Below are positions 24,438 through 36,602 of a DNA stretch of 64,000 nt, in pieces. Positions within the stretch are counted from its first letter, which is position 1; each line of letters starts with the position of its first letter. Source of the stretch: Magnolia sinica. Taxonomy: Eukaryota; Streptophyta; Magnoliopsida; Magnoliales; Magnoliaceae. The notes beneath the pieces are model-generated. The model did not search any database. It was not told the origin of the DNA and saw only the letters and a list, made by a program, of their open reading frames with translations. The stretch spans positions 45,825,501 through 45,889,500 of the forward strand of contig NC_080591.1 in assembly GCF_029962835.1 (NCBI RefSeq), in the 5' to 3' direction. The position numbers and the translations under genes were made by a program.

Positions 24438-24531
24438 CACAATATAAGGCACAATCAGTTAACAAAAAGATGGGGATAGCGCTCTCGAATCTCAGCCTTG
24501 CGCTCCCAAGACGCCTCATCAACATTGGCAT
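24302..24531 (-). pseudogene. pol: Chromodomain C-terminus plus PPT, copy B
   Basis: It has the same structure as copy A. The tail reads DEASWERKAEIRERYPHLF and then a stop, followed by the TCATCCTC/GAGGATGA element and the same purine tract. It contains a long AT microsatellite (24389-24433) where copy A has only about four AT units. The upstream junction to minisatellite sequence (24514-24532) is at the same base as in copy A. Confidence 0.85.
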
Positions 24532-25348
24532 AATGGCCTCATCACATGGGTCTCACATACATCACAATGGCCTCACATACATCACATTAGGCCTCACATA
24601 CATCACATTGGGCCTCATCACATGGGCCTCACAAACATCACAATGGCCTCATCACATGGGCCTCACATTCATCATATTGGGCCTTACATACATCACAATG
24701 GGCCTCATGAAATAGCCCATGATTTAGGCACAATGGGTGGATAGTGTGTGTAATACATACATCATAGTGGGCCTTACAAGTCAGCCCATGATCCAGCAAA
24801 AATGGATTGGCAGCGTGTATAACATATACATCAAGGTGGGTCCCACGTCCAGGGACTAGAGGGTGTGGATAAAACACTTACATCATGGTGTGTCCAACAT
24901 TGTCCCAAACAGTTGGACGGTGTGGATTATAAAACATATATCATGGCAAGCCGCACCGTTCTAGTTTGTTGGACAGTGGGAATACAACATATACACTAAG
25001 GTGGGTCCATGCAGTGGCCCACCAGCTTGGACACAAGCTGATATTCATGTTTTCTCTTCTGTCCAGGCCCATTTAGACGGACAGGCAGCAAGGCCTGTCG
25101 CTGGATGGGCAACATGGATCTCATGCATCACAGTGGGCCCGTTGGCCCTAGACGGTGTGGATATACATCAAGGTGGGGTCCACACGTCAGTGGCCCACCC
25201 CACTTCAAAAGGATCAAACTGGTATTTGAGTTTTCCATCCAACCAGGCCCATAAGCCCCTGGACGTCCAGAAATTGGACAACAAGGATGTCCAACAATTC
25301 TGGACGGCTGGACATCGATCACACATTAGGTGGGCCATCAACAAGGAA

Positions 25349-25401
<53 letters not shown>

Positions 25402-26431
25402 GTGATGGAGGGGCTCCGCCACATTGGCCCCTCTAGGATCTACAACATACATCAAGATGGGTCTCATCCATGTGTGGGCCCATAAATCAGAAATCAAAGG
25501 TGGGGATGCCATCCCCACCACAAAAAGTAAGGGGTCTAGATAACCGTTCAATGCTATGGATCAAGCAAAACATCATGATGGGGGCCCATGGAGAATGGCC
25601 CCATCATGACATGTGCATGCAAACTAAGGTGGGCCATTGGCCACACCCAGAGGTCAAGGTAGGATCCTCACTATTGATTAGTGGGTCCTAGTTGCCCTGT
25701 GCTAGAAGAAATAAGATCTTTGCAATAAAATGAAAGGAAACTAGTCCTAGAGTACACCCACCTCTCCTTTTCTTCTTCTTCTTCTTCCCTTGGGTTCTCA
25801 AGCTTCAATGGAGGTCATTCAATGGTGGAGATGGGTTTTAGATGGTTGGATTAGGAGGGATTGAAGGAGGAAGAGGGTTGGATTTTTGTGATGGGTTTCT
25901 CTCTAGCTTGGGATGTCCAAGGGTCTTGGGTTGCAATGGAGAAAGTGAGAGAGAATGGGAGGGAGAGAGGGGTGTATATGGGAGTGATGATTATTTCGTA
26001 AGAGGGTGTAAGAGCAATCATGGCATGTGTTAGAAGCATGGGAGAGAAAGTGCATGCTTGACATAGCATGGGGGCTAGGGTGATGTCACCCTAGGCTAGG
26101 TAGCCTAGGATGATGTCACCATCATGATTGGTTGTAGAAATATTTCTCTACCTAGAGGTCTTGAGTCCCGCAACGCATGATCGACGGCTAGGATAATGCG
26201 TAGGTTAGATCTCTTAGTCTACGTATCGGATTAGCACACGAGACGTGGCGTTGGAACTGTGGTGACGACGCGGTCACAATGATACACGTTTCAAACTGAG
26301 TCGACTTGGGTTTACTGGATGCGACTTGTGGTCGCTCGCAAACGCTATTTATAGGTCACGGGTCACCGGAATTCGACGGGAAGGATCGCGGGATCCTAAT
26401 GAATGGAATGGTACTAGGACACAGGCCTTAA
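24532..26431 (-). mobile_element. LTR-C (outer LTR of the tandem array, truncated)
   Basis: On the minus strand it begins near TAAGGCCTGTGTCC (26430) next to unrelated sequence and ends in the minisatellite fused to the copy B pol tail. Because no PPT lies before it, it is the likely 5' LTR of the original element. It holds a GA tract at 25349-25398. Confidence 0.78.
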
Positions 26432-27050
26432 ACTTCATCACCACTATGAGTAACTTTTCAATGATTACACAATATTGTCTGTGATTGTTTGGATCATCTT
26501 TAATAGGGAAAGCGTTCCAATGGTACTCCAGCCTAATGCCCGAGACTATACGTACTTAGAATCAAATGCATAATACTTTTATGGCAAACTTTTTCTCATT
26601 TGACCGGGATGTCAGTATTAGCGAGTTAGCTTTCATGTGGTAAAGGGAAAATGAATCAATAGAAAAGTTTATTGATAGATGGAAGACTTTGGGGGCATCG
26701 TGCGGACAATTGCCCGAAGAAAAGGAACAAGTCAAGATGTGTCTGAATTCAATAGAAACAGGAATCACATTTGGTTTAATAGTGGCGATATACGGACCTT
26801 CCTCGATCTTGCTATAAAAGCTCATACACTTGAAACCATGACTAAGAAAATACTGGCCTTTCGGAATGAAATGGTGTGACGAGGGTTAGGTTGGCTAATG
26901 GCAAATGTTGTTGACTAAGAGAAGAGAAGAGAAGACCCCCATAACTGATGTAGGATGGAGAGAAGAGAAGATACAAATTACTGCAGGGGTCAGACAAATG
27001 ATAAATAGTCTAGACCATATGATTTTCACAAAGGTACACCTTAAAAAAGG
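26432..27050 (+). pseudogene. gag: Decayed gag fragment related to the gag-only element
   Basis: Across shifting frames the plus strand reads FITTMSNFS, then LIGKAFQWYSSL, FMANFFSFDRDVS, DRWKTLGASCGQ and LDLAIKAHTLETMTKKI. These correspond one after another to the gag at 15777-16634. Several stops and a frameshift are present. The 5' end is cut at LTR-C, and the 3' end fades before a copia fragment. It shows that this gag family existed here before the LTR-C insertion. Confidence 0.75.
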
Positions 27051-27054
27051 AAGA

Positions 27055-27390
27055 CGTTTTTCCAATGATGGAATAACTATCACACATACATATCCGTTTA
27101 AATTCTTCTTGTGAAATAGCACAACAAATCGCATTCATAGCCTTGACATCATACATTTTCCTTTGTTTCTCATAATTAGTCCAAAATTCTCTTAATTTTG
27201 GTTGAGATGTGGTAGTGTCATTTTCATGTACAATTTGTTCCATTGGTGGAGGATAACCATTCTCAACAATGTTCCAAACGTCTTGGTCCAAAGATTCCAA
27301 GAATATAGTCATTCTAGCTTTCCAATATGCATAGTTTGAACCATCAAAACTAGATGATCCAGAGACCGATGTTCCCTCTCGTTTGGACAT
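27055..27390 (-). pseudogene. gag: N-terminal gag of a Ty1-copia element, truncated
   Basis: The minus-strand frame begins MSKREGTSVSG at 27390 and contains FDGSNYAYWKARMTIFLESL, VWNIVENGYPPP and NAICCAISQEEFKRICMCD, which is the UBN2-type copia gag. After CDS the sequence departs from the family near 27075 and is cut. The PBS and LTR follow on its 5' side, as expected. The rest of gag and pol is missing. Confidence 0.85.
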
Positions 27391-27447
27391 CTCCCCAACT
27401 TTAGTTAGGATCTTCCTCTAGGTTGTTAAACCCATTAAGAGGAACCC

Positions 27448-27459
27448 ACTCTGATACCA
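27448..27459 (-). other. Primer binding site of the minus-strand copia fragment
   Basis: The minus strand reads TGGTATCAGAGT directly inside the LTR end. It complements the 3' end of initiator tRNA-Met except at the last base. Confidence 0.8.
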
Positions 27460-27461
27460 AT

Positions 27462-27905
27462 TGAAATTGCGGCTGAATTGCTAATTGAAGTATGAGATTA
27501 TGTCCAAGTGTCCTAGAGGGGGGTGAATAAGACTTTTTAAAAATATTTATTTTAAAAATAAACAATGTCTAACTTGAACTAATTTACCAATCAAATTAAG
27601 TAAGACAAAGTAACTTTAAGACTTCGAAGCATATAGAGGGTCCAATCACATAGGGTACACATGATTTGTAAGTTAAGCAGTTAGCCTAAAGAGATAGTGT
27701 ATATGCGTGTGTGGGATGTGATTCCTAATAATCAGAAACATTCACTTAATCATGCATTATAATTAAGAAGTGAAATCATATATGCATAATTTAATAGATG
27801 TACAAAGACAATCCCAAACACAGTGATATATAGTGGTTTGGCTACATGCCTACTCCACTTCCGGTGGACAAACTCAACCCTTGAGTGTACTAGATTTTAC
27901 TATCA
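27462..27905 (-). mobile_element. Copia LTR piece 1 (U5 side)
   Basis: It lies directly outside the PBS and contains, on the minus strand, TATTCACCCCCCTCTAGGAC, a word also near the end of the SIRE-type LTRs here. It is interrupted at 27905 by the complete Athila element and continues at 38304. Confidence 0.75.
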
Positions 27906-28199
27906 TGTTGAGGGTCAAATATTGCATATTATCCCCTAATTATATCTTGGTTTTATGAATATGATACTTCATAATGTCCGATTTTACTCATGTTTGGGTT
28001 GTAAGGTAAATTTAAGAGCTTGGATTGGAAAAGGTGCTAAAAGCATGGATTTGACGCTCAAAGATCACCAAGGCAAAAAATGGATCTTAGGAGATAAAGA
28101 TTGAAGATTTCAAGGTCCCAAGATTCAAGAAAACCAAGTGGAGAAGGAACGAAGTCGAAAGAACAAGTGCAGAATTCACATTGACTGTGTCATCGATCA

Positions 28200-28606
28200 C
28201 CATTTGATGACATCGAAGCTTTGCTCGATGACATCAAAGCTAGTTTGATGACATCGAACTTTCTATGGATTTTTGACAAAACTCAATGGACACATTGCGC
28301 ACATTGTTCGATTACTCGAAATACTCCTCGATGATATCGAAGACCTGCTCGATGACATCGAAGGCCTCTTTGATGACATCGAATTTTTTGAAGCAATTGA
28401 AATAACTCGCCGGACTATTTTGGACGCATTATCGATTTCTAGAACAACGCTCAATGACATCGAAGACATCCTCGATGACATCGAAGGTAGATTCAATGAC
28501 ATAAAAAGTTACGCAGACTGGACGAAGTTACGCAGCGTAGAAAAAGCACGTATAAAAGTCACCTTCTATGACATCGAAGGCAGTTTGATGTCATCGAATG
28601 ATTTGT
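28200..28606. promoter_or_regulatory. Cluster of about 11 near-palindromic TTCGATGACATCGAA motifs in U3
   Basis: Near-copies of TCGATGACATCGAA begin around 28203 and recur irregularly to 28606. The full motif is an inverted repeat around one central base. The spacing is not periodic, so this is a motif cluster and not a simple tandem array. The 3' LTR has the equivalent cluster at 36898-37336. Confidence 0.8.
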
Positions 28607-28685
28607 GCAGAGTTACGTGGAGTGTGTAAATTTGAGGCAGTTTCTAGATTTTTCCAAGTTAGTGCGATAGGATGTGTTACACAAC

Positions 28686-28693
28686 TATAAATA
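28686..28693 (+). promoter_or_regulatory. TATA box of the Athila #2 5' LTR
   Basis: TATAAATA is followed by GGAGTCC. The 3' LTR match is at 37420-37427. It sits about 80 bp after the last palindromic motif. Confidence 0.75.
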
Positions 28694-29577
28694 GGAGTCC
28701 CTAGGGCATCCCTGGGCATCTATCTAGGGTTTGGAGGAGCGAAGCAGAAGGGCGGAGAGCCGTCGCCAAGCGTTTTTCTTCTTTCTTCCTTAGTTTTTCA
28801 TGTTTTCTTCTAGGGTTTTAGATCAAATCATGTCTATGGATGGATAAACCTCTTAACTAGGGCTAAGAGGTGAAGCTTGTAGCATGATGGGATGTTTCTA
28901 CTGCTTTGATTCATATTTATGTTGAACTCTCTTTGATTCTAGTTTGATATTTAAGGAATACTTTCAGTTTTTAATGGTTTGTTGTGACTCAAATTACAAT
29001 AGATCTGCAATAGCTTTAAGTATTTCCTTTTCTTACTTTAAGATTGTGAAATTAGGAAATCCTGTTGTTCACCATCGTCCCTTAGGCATGGTTGGATGAT
29101 GGAATCCCTTATAACCTTCATAATTCCCCTATGTTTGATTGTGGGATTGGTATATCTTGTTATTTGCCATTGTTTCCTGAGCATGGCTAGGTGATGGAAT
29201 CACTTACAGTCCTCACAACTCTTTTCCATTGAGAATTAGGTCAATAGAAGTTAAAATTTAATCTTAAAACTATATCTTCCAACTGGATAAGATAGGACTC
29301 CGATTCCAGTTGTGTCCTTGAATCAAGCACAGTATTTCCCTGATTGCTACAAGGGGATCCTTGGAAACCCTAGTTCCCACCTTTGAATTCTTAAGTTTCT
29401 AATTAAACACTTCATAATTACTTCCTTTAAATTCAAATTTAGATTTGCATCTTCTTCTAGTTCTACTTCTAGTTACTTTCAGAATACACATAAGATTAGT
29501 CCCTGTGGATTCGACCTCAGTCTCACCTAGATTATTACTACATCGTAACCCTACAATTGGGGTTGTGAACAAGTTTT

Positions 29578-29595
29578 TGGCGCCATTGCCGGGGA
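29578..29595 (+). other. Primer binding site of Athila #2 (tRNA-Asp type)
   Basis: TGGCGCCATTGCCGGGGA lies six bases after the LTR. It differs at one position from the complement of the plant tRNA-Asp 3' end. Confidence 0.9.
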
Positions 29596-29599
29596 TTAA

Positions 29600-30060
29600 T
29601 GGTTGCATTTTTTTTTAGATTAACTAGTTTTAGAATTAGTTTAAGATTAGGGTTTTTCTACTTTTTATTTTTAGGTTAGGGTTTTTTCTGAATTATTTTA
29701 GAAACTAACTTAGCTTTCTATTTCTAGGTTTGGAAACTTTCCTAATCTATTTTTAGAAACTCACCTTTTATTTTTTAGAAACTTTCCTTTTCTGTTTTTA
29801 GAAACTAATTTCCTTTCTTAATCTGTTTTAGAAACTAACTTGCTTCCTAATTCTATAATAGGAACTTTCCTAATTTGTTTTTAGAAACTAGTTTGCTTTC
29901 CTTTTTTGTTTTTAGAAACTTTCCTTCTCTAAAAACTAGGTTGCTTTCTTAGTTTTTTTTTAGAAACTAATTCACTTTCCTTTTTCTTTTGCAAGATCCC
30001 AATATAGAAACTTCTAATTTGGTAACTTCTTTCTAATTCTCTCTCTTTCTATTTCTAGAT
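29600..30060. repeat. TTTTTAGAAACT repeats in the Athila #2 leader
   Basis: A word of the form TTTTTAGAAACT, followed by AA or TTCC, recurs roughly every 30-40 bases across the leader, about a dozen times. It is non-coding. The Athila #1 leader has remnants of the same word plus the TATCT array. Confidence 0.8.
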
Positions 30061-30124
30061 TTCTATTTCCCTCTTTCTTTTTAGGTTTAGGTTAGATTCT
30101 GAACTTGAAGGTTCAGAGTGTTTC

Positions 30125-31205
30125 ATGCCTAAGTGGGTCCGTGATAACACTCGATGTCTCTTGAGTGAAGGAGGATTGGTTGAGGGGTTATCTGTCCATC
30201 ATAGGATTAGACACCACTCGAGTTCCACAGAGTTAACTGAAATTATGGCTACCAAATCCACCTTAACCTAGGGTTGAGGAGATCCAGGATGAAAATGAGG
30301 TGCATCGAGCACCCTCACCTCGTACTTTATGAGAGTATTTACAACCAGCAGGGTTGAGCACACCTTCCTGTATGGTTTTTCCAGAAAACACAGGAAACAT
30401 AGATATCAAGCCAGGAGTGATCCAACTCCTTCCAAAGTTCATTAGGCTAGAATATGAAAATCCATATTTACACTTGTAAGAGTTTGATGAAATCATAGCC
30501 ACTTTATACTTTCTTAATGTGTCTGAGGACACAATTCGGCTGAAACTCTTTCCTTTCTCCTTAAAGGAAGAGGTTAAGACGTGGTTACATTCACTATGTC
30601 CACGATCTATTGGCAGATGGAACGACGTGACAAGGGAGTTCATAAAGAAATTCTTTCCATATCATAAAATGAACACCTTTAGAAAGTCGATCATGAACTT
30701 CGTCCAAAAGGAAGATGAAACATTCTTCCAATGTTGGGAGTGATTCAAGGATCTTGTCAGTTCATGCCCATAGCACGGTTTTGAAACATGGCGCATAACT
30801 AATTTTTTCCATGAAGGACTGACATCTTCCATGCACCAATTTGTCGAGACGATTGCAATGGGGAATTCCTGAACAAAGATGTCGATGAAGTGTGGGATTA
30901 CTTTGATAAACTTGCTGAAACCGCACAATCATGAGACATCTCCCCAAGAATGAGCATCACGTCTAAGCTTATTCAATCAAAGGAAAGAGGTGAAATATAT
31001 CTTTTGAAATAGGAAGATGATATCAATGTTAAAGTGGCCAGTCTCACAAGGAAACCCGAGGCCATGGAACTTAGGAAGGATAAGGATAAGGAAGTTGTCT
31101 GTGGTATTTGTGCTTGCAACATTCATACAACTGAAAATTGCCCAACAATACTTGCGTTTCAAGAAATATTGAATTAGAAATCAAATGACGTAAACAACTA
31201 CTAAA
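30125..31205 (+). pseudogene. gag: Athila #2 gag
   Basis: This would be the capsid protein. The start MPKWVRDN at 30125 is shared with the other Athila copies. Visible pieces are DIKPGVIQLLPKF, then the frame 30519-30743 with LFPFSLKEEVKTWLHSL, WNDVTREFIKKFF and QKEDETFFQCWE. An intact CCHC knuckle, CGICACNIHTTENC, lies near 31100-31145. A frameshift near 30265 and stops, including a TGA after QCWE, break the gene. It is followed by the linker to protease. Confidence 0.88.
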
Positions 31206-31835
31206 GGCCTTTCAAGGGACTCACTTCGAACACATACAACTCCAGCTGGAGAAATCATCCAAAATTCAATTGGAGGAATGGAAAATTTGTTACACCTCAA
31301 GGAATCGCTAATCAATTCTTAAATTAAGGGAAACCTCAAGAGGAATTGGTTCAAAATCCTCAGGAGCTCATCTAGTAAAGTACTCTTGAAGCCTTACAAG
31401 AACTTAGAAAGGCTATATAAAAGATAGACTCACGTGTTACGGTTATGGAGAAAGAGATGTTTCCAGCCCAACCTATCCCCAATCTTAAACCGCAATACGG
31501 AGTTAGTGAACCAAGCTCTTCAAATCCAATGGAACAAGTTAAGTCTATCACCACTCTTAGGAGTAGGAAGATAATTGACAAATATATTCTGGTAAGGGCT
31601 GAAAGCCTAAAGACCCATATGTAGATGAAACTGATAGACCTAGCGATGCTCCACATGAGGTAGAACTAGAACCTCAATGCAAGCCGATTGCTCCATTTCC
31701 CCAACAGTTGATAACACCAAAACCTCTCTCTAACTCTCAGGGCATTCTAGAGGTGCTTAAGCAAGTGAAGGTCAACATTTCTCTATTGGATGTCATAAAA
31801 CAGATCCCTTCATATGCCAAATTTCTAAAAGACCT
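31206..31835 (+). pseudogene. Athila #2 gag-protease linker
   Basis: This is the region between the gag knuckle and the protease. It has Pro-, Gln- and Lys-rich translatable stretches and several stops. No domain is visible. Its position matches 3481-4165 in Athila #1. Confidence 0.5.
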
Positions 31836-32550
31836 ATGTACGAACAAAAGACGACAAAATATTCAAAGAAAAACTTTCTGACGGAAAAAGTGAGTGCCAT
31901 CCTAAAGCAAGATGTGCCACAAAAGTACAAAGATCCTGGTAGCCCAACCATCTCTTGTATAATTGGAAATTACCAGATGGAGCATGCATTTCTTGACTTA
32001 GGAGTGAGCATAAATCTGATCATATACTTAGTCTATAAACAACTAGATTTAGGTGAATTAAAACCCACTCGGACCACATTACAACTTGCTGATCACTTAG
32101 GTCGTGTACCGAGATGGGTAATTGAGGATGTGTTGGTCCAGGTTGACAAATTTTACTACCCAATAGATTTTATCGTCGTGGATACTCAACCCATTATGGA
32201 TATGAGCACTCAAATTCCCATCATCCTTGGTCGCCAATTCCTTACGACATCAAATGCAATCATCAATTGTAGGAATAGAGTCATGAAGTTGTCTTTTGGG
32301 AATATGACATTGGAGCTCAATATCTTTTTTAATATGATCAAATAGGCAGAGGATGATGATGATGCCCACAATATTAACTTGATTGATTCTTTCGTGGAAG
32401 ATAAAACTCTAATAACCTTATCCTCTCACCCTCTAGAGACATGTCTGGCCCACTCCCATGATTTAGATGATGATATGATTAGGGAGATGGGAACCATGTT
32501 GCATACCATGCCAATACTTGAAGTTAACCGCTGAAGGCCACAATTCAAAA
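31836..32550 (+). pseudogene. pol: Athila #2 aspartic protease and linker
   Basis: The open frame 31836-32345 (169 codons) holds FLDLGVSIN with the catalytic Asp at about residue 54, then QLADHLGRVPRWVIEDVLV and IPIILGRQFLTTSNAI near residue 130. DLG in place of DSG is normal for Athila. The frame ends in a stop at 32343, and the acidic linker to RT continues in another frame. The protease domain itself is whole, but it is cut off from gag and RT. Confidence 0.87.
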
Positions 32551-32552
32551 AA

Positions 32553-33640
32553 TTGCCACAAACTAATGTAGTGCCTCTACCGTCTAGGTTTAAATCATCG
32601 AAGCTTGACCTAAAACCTTTACCCTCTGATTTGAAATATGTCTATTTAGGTCAAGATGAGACATACCCGATAGTGATTTCTTCCCACCTTGAGCAAGAAC
32701 AGGAGAGTATACTTATATTTACTCTCATTGAGCACAAAGGGGTCCTTGGATGGTCGATTGCGGACCTCAAGGGAATTGATCCTTTGATTTGTACTCATTG
32801 CATTTATTTAGAGGATGATGTGAAGACCTCCCGACAACCACAACGTAGATTAAATCCAAACATGAAGGACATGGTTAAAGTCGAGGTTCTTAAGCTATTG
32901 GATGTGGGTATCATATACCCATATCCGATAATCAATGGGTGAGTCCAACTTAGGTGGTTCCTAAGAAATTCAGAATCACTATCATAGCTAATGCCGACAA
33001 TGAACTCCTGCCAACTAGAGTCACTATTGGTTGGAGAATGTACATTGACTACAGGAAGTTGAATACCGTCATGAGGAAGGACCACTTTTGTTTGCCCTTC
33101 ATTGATCAAATCTTGAAAAGGCTAACTGGTCATTCCTACTACTGCTTCCTTAATGGGTTTTCGAGCTACAACCAGATAGAGATAGCTCCTGAAGATTAGG
33201 AAAAGACCACATTCACATGTCCCTTTGGCACCTTTGCTTACGGAAGGATGTATTAGGACTGTGTAATGGTCTTACTACTTTCAGCGATGCACGATGAGTA
33301 TTTTTTATAACATGGTAGGGTAATATTTAGAGGTCTTCATGGATGACTTCTCTATTTTTGGTCCATCCTTCAGCGATTGTTTGGAGAATCTTAAATGTGT
33401 GCTGAAGCGATGTGAAGAAAAGAATTTGGTACTAAATTGGGAGAAGTGTCATTTCATGATTCGTAAGGGAATTGAGGTGGATAAGGCTAAGATTGATCTT
33501 ATCTCTAACCTACCTCCACCCAAAAATATATACGAGACGTGCGATCCTTCCTAGGACACTAGATTTTATAGAAGATTCATAAAGAAATTTAGTCACATTC
33601 TCGTCCTTTATGCAATCTACTTCAAAAGGATGTACCATAC
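32553..33640 (+). pseudogene. pol: Athila #2 reverse transcriptase
   Basis: The frame 32553-32942 gives the N-terminal part (KPLPSDLKYVYLGQDETYPI, then RRLNPNMKD). The frame 32954-33199 has GWRMYIDYRKLNTV and a motif A region reading LNGFSSYNQIEIAPED. There the catalytic Asp of LDGYSGYNQ-type sequences has become Asn. The catalytic FMDDFSIFGPSF is at about 33336-33371. At least two frameshifts and several stops separate the parts. Confidence 0.88.
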
Positions 33641-33679
33641 GAGTGGACTTAGCAATGCAAAGGAGCTTTTTATAAGTTC

Positions 33680-34128
33680 AAGAGCATGTTAACCACTACA
33701 CCTATCATGCAGCCACCTGACTGGAACCTTCCTTTTGAAATTATGTGTGATGCGTCCGATTATGCTCTTGGGGTAGTGTTAGGCTAAAGAAAAGAAAAAA
33801 ATCCCTACGTTATACACTATGCAAGTAAAACTCTAAATCCTGCCCAAGTGAACTACTCTACTACGGAAAAGGAACTCGTAGTCGTAGTATTCACTTTGGG
33901 CAAATTTAGGTCCTACTTGATTGGATCCAAGATCATCATCTACACTGATTATGCGGAACTCAAGTATCTTCTTTCTAAGAATGATGCTAAGCCCCGCTTG
34001 ATAAGATGGATCCTCTTATTCCAAGAGTTTGATTTGAAAATAAAAGATAAAAATGGAGTCGAGAATGTAGTGGCTGACTACCTTTCCCACCTTGATCTCT
34101 TTAATTCACTTGAGACAACACATAAATG
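33680..34128 (+). pseudogene. pol: Athila #2 RNase H
   Basis: The plus strand shows [16 protein letters not shown] (about 33738-33783), then a stop where Athila #1 has GQRK. The frame 33848-34129 has [38 protein letters not shown] and [14 protein letters not shown]. The order and spacing match the gypsy RNase H domain. It is broken by stops in the N-terminal third. Confidence 0.85.
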
Positions 34129-35470
34129 ACATGTTCTCAGACGAACAATTGTTTAAAGTCTCTTATTCACCTTGGTTTGTGGATATTGCTAATTATCTTG
34201 CTACAGGTTTCACGCCAACACATTGGACTATGCAAGATAAGAAAAAATTCTTTACCGAGGTATGCAAATTCTTTTAGGATGATCTATATTTGTTTAAATA
34301 TTGCCCAAACTAAATCTTAAGGAGATGTGTGCCAAATAATGAATACCAAAGTGTCATCTCCTTCTGTTATTCTCAGGCATGTGGTGGTCACTTTTCTGCT
34401 AAAAAGACCATGGCCAAAATTCTGCAGTGCAGCTTTTTCGGGCCCACCATGTTCAAGGACACTCATGAATTTTGCAAAACTTATGAGCACTGTCAGAAAT
34501 TGGGAGTATTGTCCCATCAAAATATGATGCCTTTAAACCCCATTTTGATCATTGAAGCATTTGATTGCTGGGACATTGATTTCATGAGACCATTCCCCCA
34601 ATCTTTTAGAAATTTATATATTTTTCTTAGAGTAGACTATGTCACTAAATGGGTCGAAGTGATTCCATGCTGAAACAATGATCATTAAATGATCATTAAT
34701 TTCTTAAAAGAGAACATCCTTTCTCGGTTCGGAATGCCTCGAGCCATCATTAGTGATGGAAGTTCACATTTTTGTAATAGGCCATTCGCGAACTTAATGA
34801 GGAAATACGACATCTCTCACAAAGTGAGCACTCCATACCACCCGCAAACAAGTAGAAAAGCTGAGATTTTCAATAGGAAAATTAAACATATCTTAGAGAA
34901 AATGGTTAACCCTGACCATAAAGATTGGTCAATCTGCTTGACCGATGCTTTATGAGCTTACCATATTATATTTAAGACCCTTATTAGAATGTCTCCCTTT
35001 AGACTTGTCTATGGGAAGGCTTACCACTTGCCTGTGGAGTTGGAACATAGGGCCTATTGGGCTATTAAAAATTTGAACTTTAATTTGGACAATGCTGGCT
35101 CGCTGTGCAAACTTCAACTGAATGAACTTGAAGAGATCCGGAATGATGCATATGAGAACTCGAGAATTTATAAGGACAGGATGAAGGTGTTTCATGACTA
35201 ACACATTCTTCAAAAATCATTCACACCAGGTCAGAAGGTCCTTTTGTACAATTCTCGACTACATCTTTTTCCGAGTAAACTCTGATCTCGTTGGACTAGC
35301 CCTTTTACTATTACTAATGTCTATCCTCATGGGGCCTTCATGATTCAGAATTTAAACAATGATAATATTTTCAAAATAAATGGACATCGATTAAAGCCAT
35401 TTGTTGAGAAATTTGATTCAGAGGACATGTCCATACCTCTGATTGATCCTGTTTACCAGGATTAACCTCC
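34129..35470 (+). pseudogene. pol: Athila #2 integrase
   Basis: The frame 34329-34673 holds the zinc-finger region (CGGHFSAKKTMAKIL, then HEFCKTYEHCQKLG) and DCWDIDFMRPFPQS with the first catalytic Asp. The frame 34689-34955 holds [17 protein letters not shown] with the second Asp and [17 protein letters not shown] with the Glu. A further frame (34989-35201) carries [21 protein letters not shown] stop near 34672 and a frameshift near 34955 inactivate it. All three catalytic residues are still encoded. Confidence 0.9.
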
Positions 35471-36602
35471 TAGTCTGACGAAGGTATAGCTAGGTTTATT
35501 GCTTTCATATATATGTTTAAGATATATTGCTTTCTGCTGTTTAGGATAGTTCGCTTTTTATTGGTTTAATTATTATACTAACCCATCTTCACATTGAGAT
35601 CATTGAAAGAAAAAAGCCTCAGAATTCCTTCTTCAGGTATTACCTTTCCATCACTTCCTTTTTCTTTTCATTACCTCTTTTGCATTGTATGCTTACTTCT
35701 TTTAAATTGAGAACAATGTAGATTTTTTAGGTTGGGGATGGGGGATTAGGTAAACTAATTAGTGTTTTCGCAGTTTTGAGCAAAAATTTTGAAAATTTTC
35801 AATGTTTCAAGTTGAAATCTATTTGGGAAGTGATAAATTGTGTACTTAAGAATGTTTTGAGTATGATAAGATAGAGATTAAATTTTGGATTGTTGGAGTT
35901 TGATCAAATAAGTAACCTATCACCTAAGTTCTTGCGCTCAATTGATTAAGAGGAGGCTTGAATAACATGTTAATCTAAATCACAAAACACATTCAATTTG
36001 TCTTTGGTAAGACATACTAGAAGTTCTGATTATTAGTATGTGAATCGGTGATAGATGGTGTGAATCAAGTCTAAAGAATTTTATCCACCTTAAAAGAAGA
36101 AAAGGACCAGTTAAAAAACATTGAGATCGACAAAAAGTCATATATTATGAAAAAGAATAAAAAAATGAAAAGATTGGAAAAGAATGCAAAAATAAAGAAT
36201 GAAAATTGACCATCGATATAAAATAAAAAAACTGGAAAAAGAATGAGAAGGGGATAAGTTCAGAATCAGTACTTGAGTCTCAAACCAATCTTGAAGTGAT
36301 GAGCATGGCTAGCATGACGAATTGATAGTATTTGTACAAAAAGTAAGTTAATTTTCACTTGGCACATTGAAAAACTTGATATGTAAGCTAAACTTTGATT
36401 TAATGGACAAAGAATTTACTTGATTGGTTGCTTATGTGATTCGACTCTAAGTCTTCAAAATCTCACTTTCGTATCTTAAATTTACCCATTCATACTTGAG
36501 TGTACAAAAGATTGTTTTCTGAAAGAGGTTTTGGACATCGAGCATTGAGATTTATTTCACTCATACTTTGCTCAAGACTAGAAAAATACTGGTTGAGGAT
36601 TG
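35471..36602 (+). other. Post-pol spacer of Athila #2 with an internal purine tract
   Basis: About 1.1 kb are AT-rich without a credible reading frame. GGTTGGGGATGGGGGATTAGG at 35730-35750 is a strong purine tract of the kind found after pol in Athila elements. The sequence right before the 3' LTR (GGTTGAGGATTG) is a weak tract. Athila elements often encode an envelope-like protein here; nothing like it remains. Confidence 0.65.

Larger units (their letters stand above)
27906..29571 (+). mobile_element. 5' LTR of Athila #2
   Basis: It runs from TGTTGAGGGTC to TTGTGAACA, 1666 bp. U3 carries a cluster of GATGACATCGAA units (28200-28606). A TATA box TATAAATA lies at 28686-28693, and the R/U5 part resembles the other Athila LTRs. 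Confidence 0.92.

Noticed and set aside
24211..24531. Frames ending in Ile-Tyr repeats on both strands
   Set aside because: They come from the AT microsatellite inside the copy B pol tail.
25168..25551. Frame with a long Ser-Leu repeat on the minus strand
   Set aside because: It is the GA microsatellite of LTR-C read in reverse.
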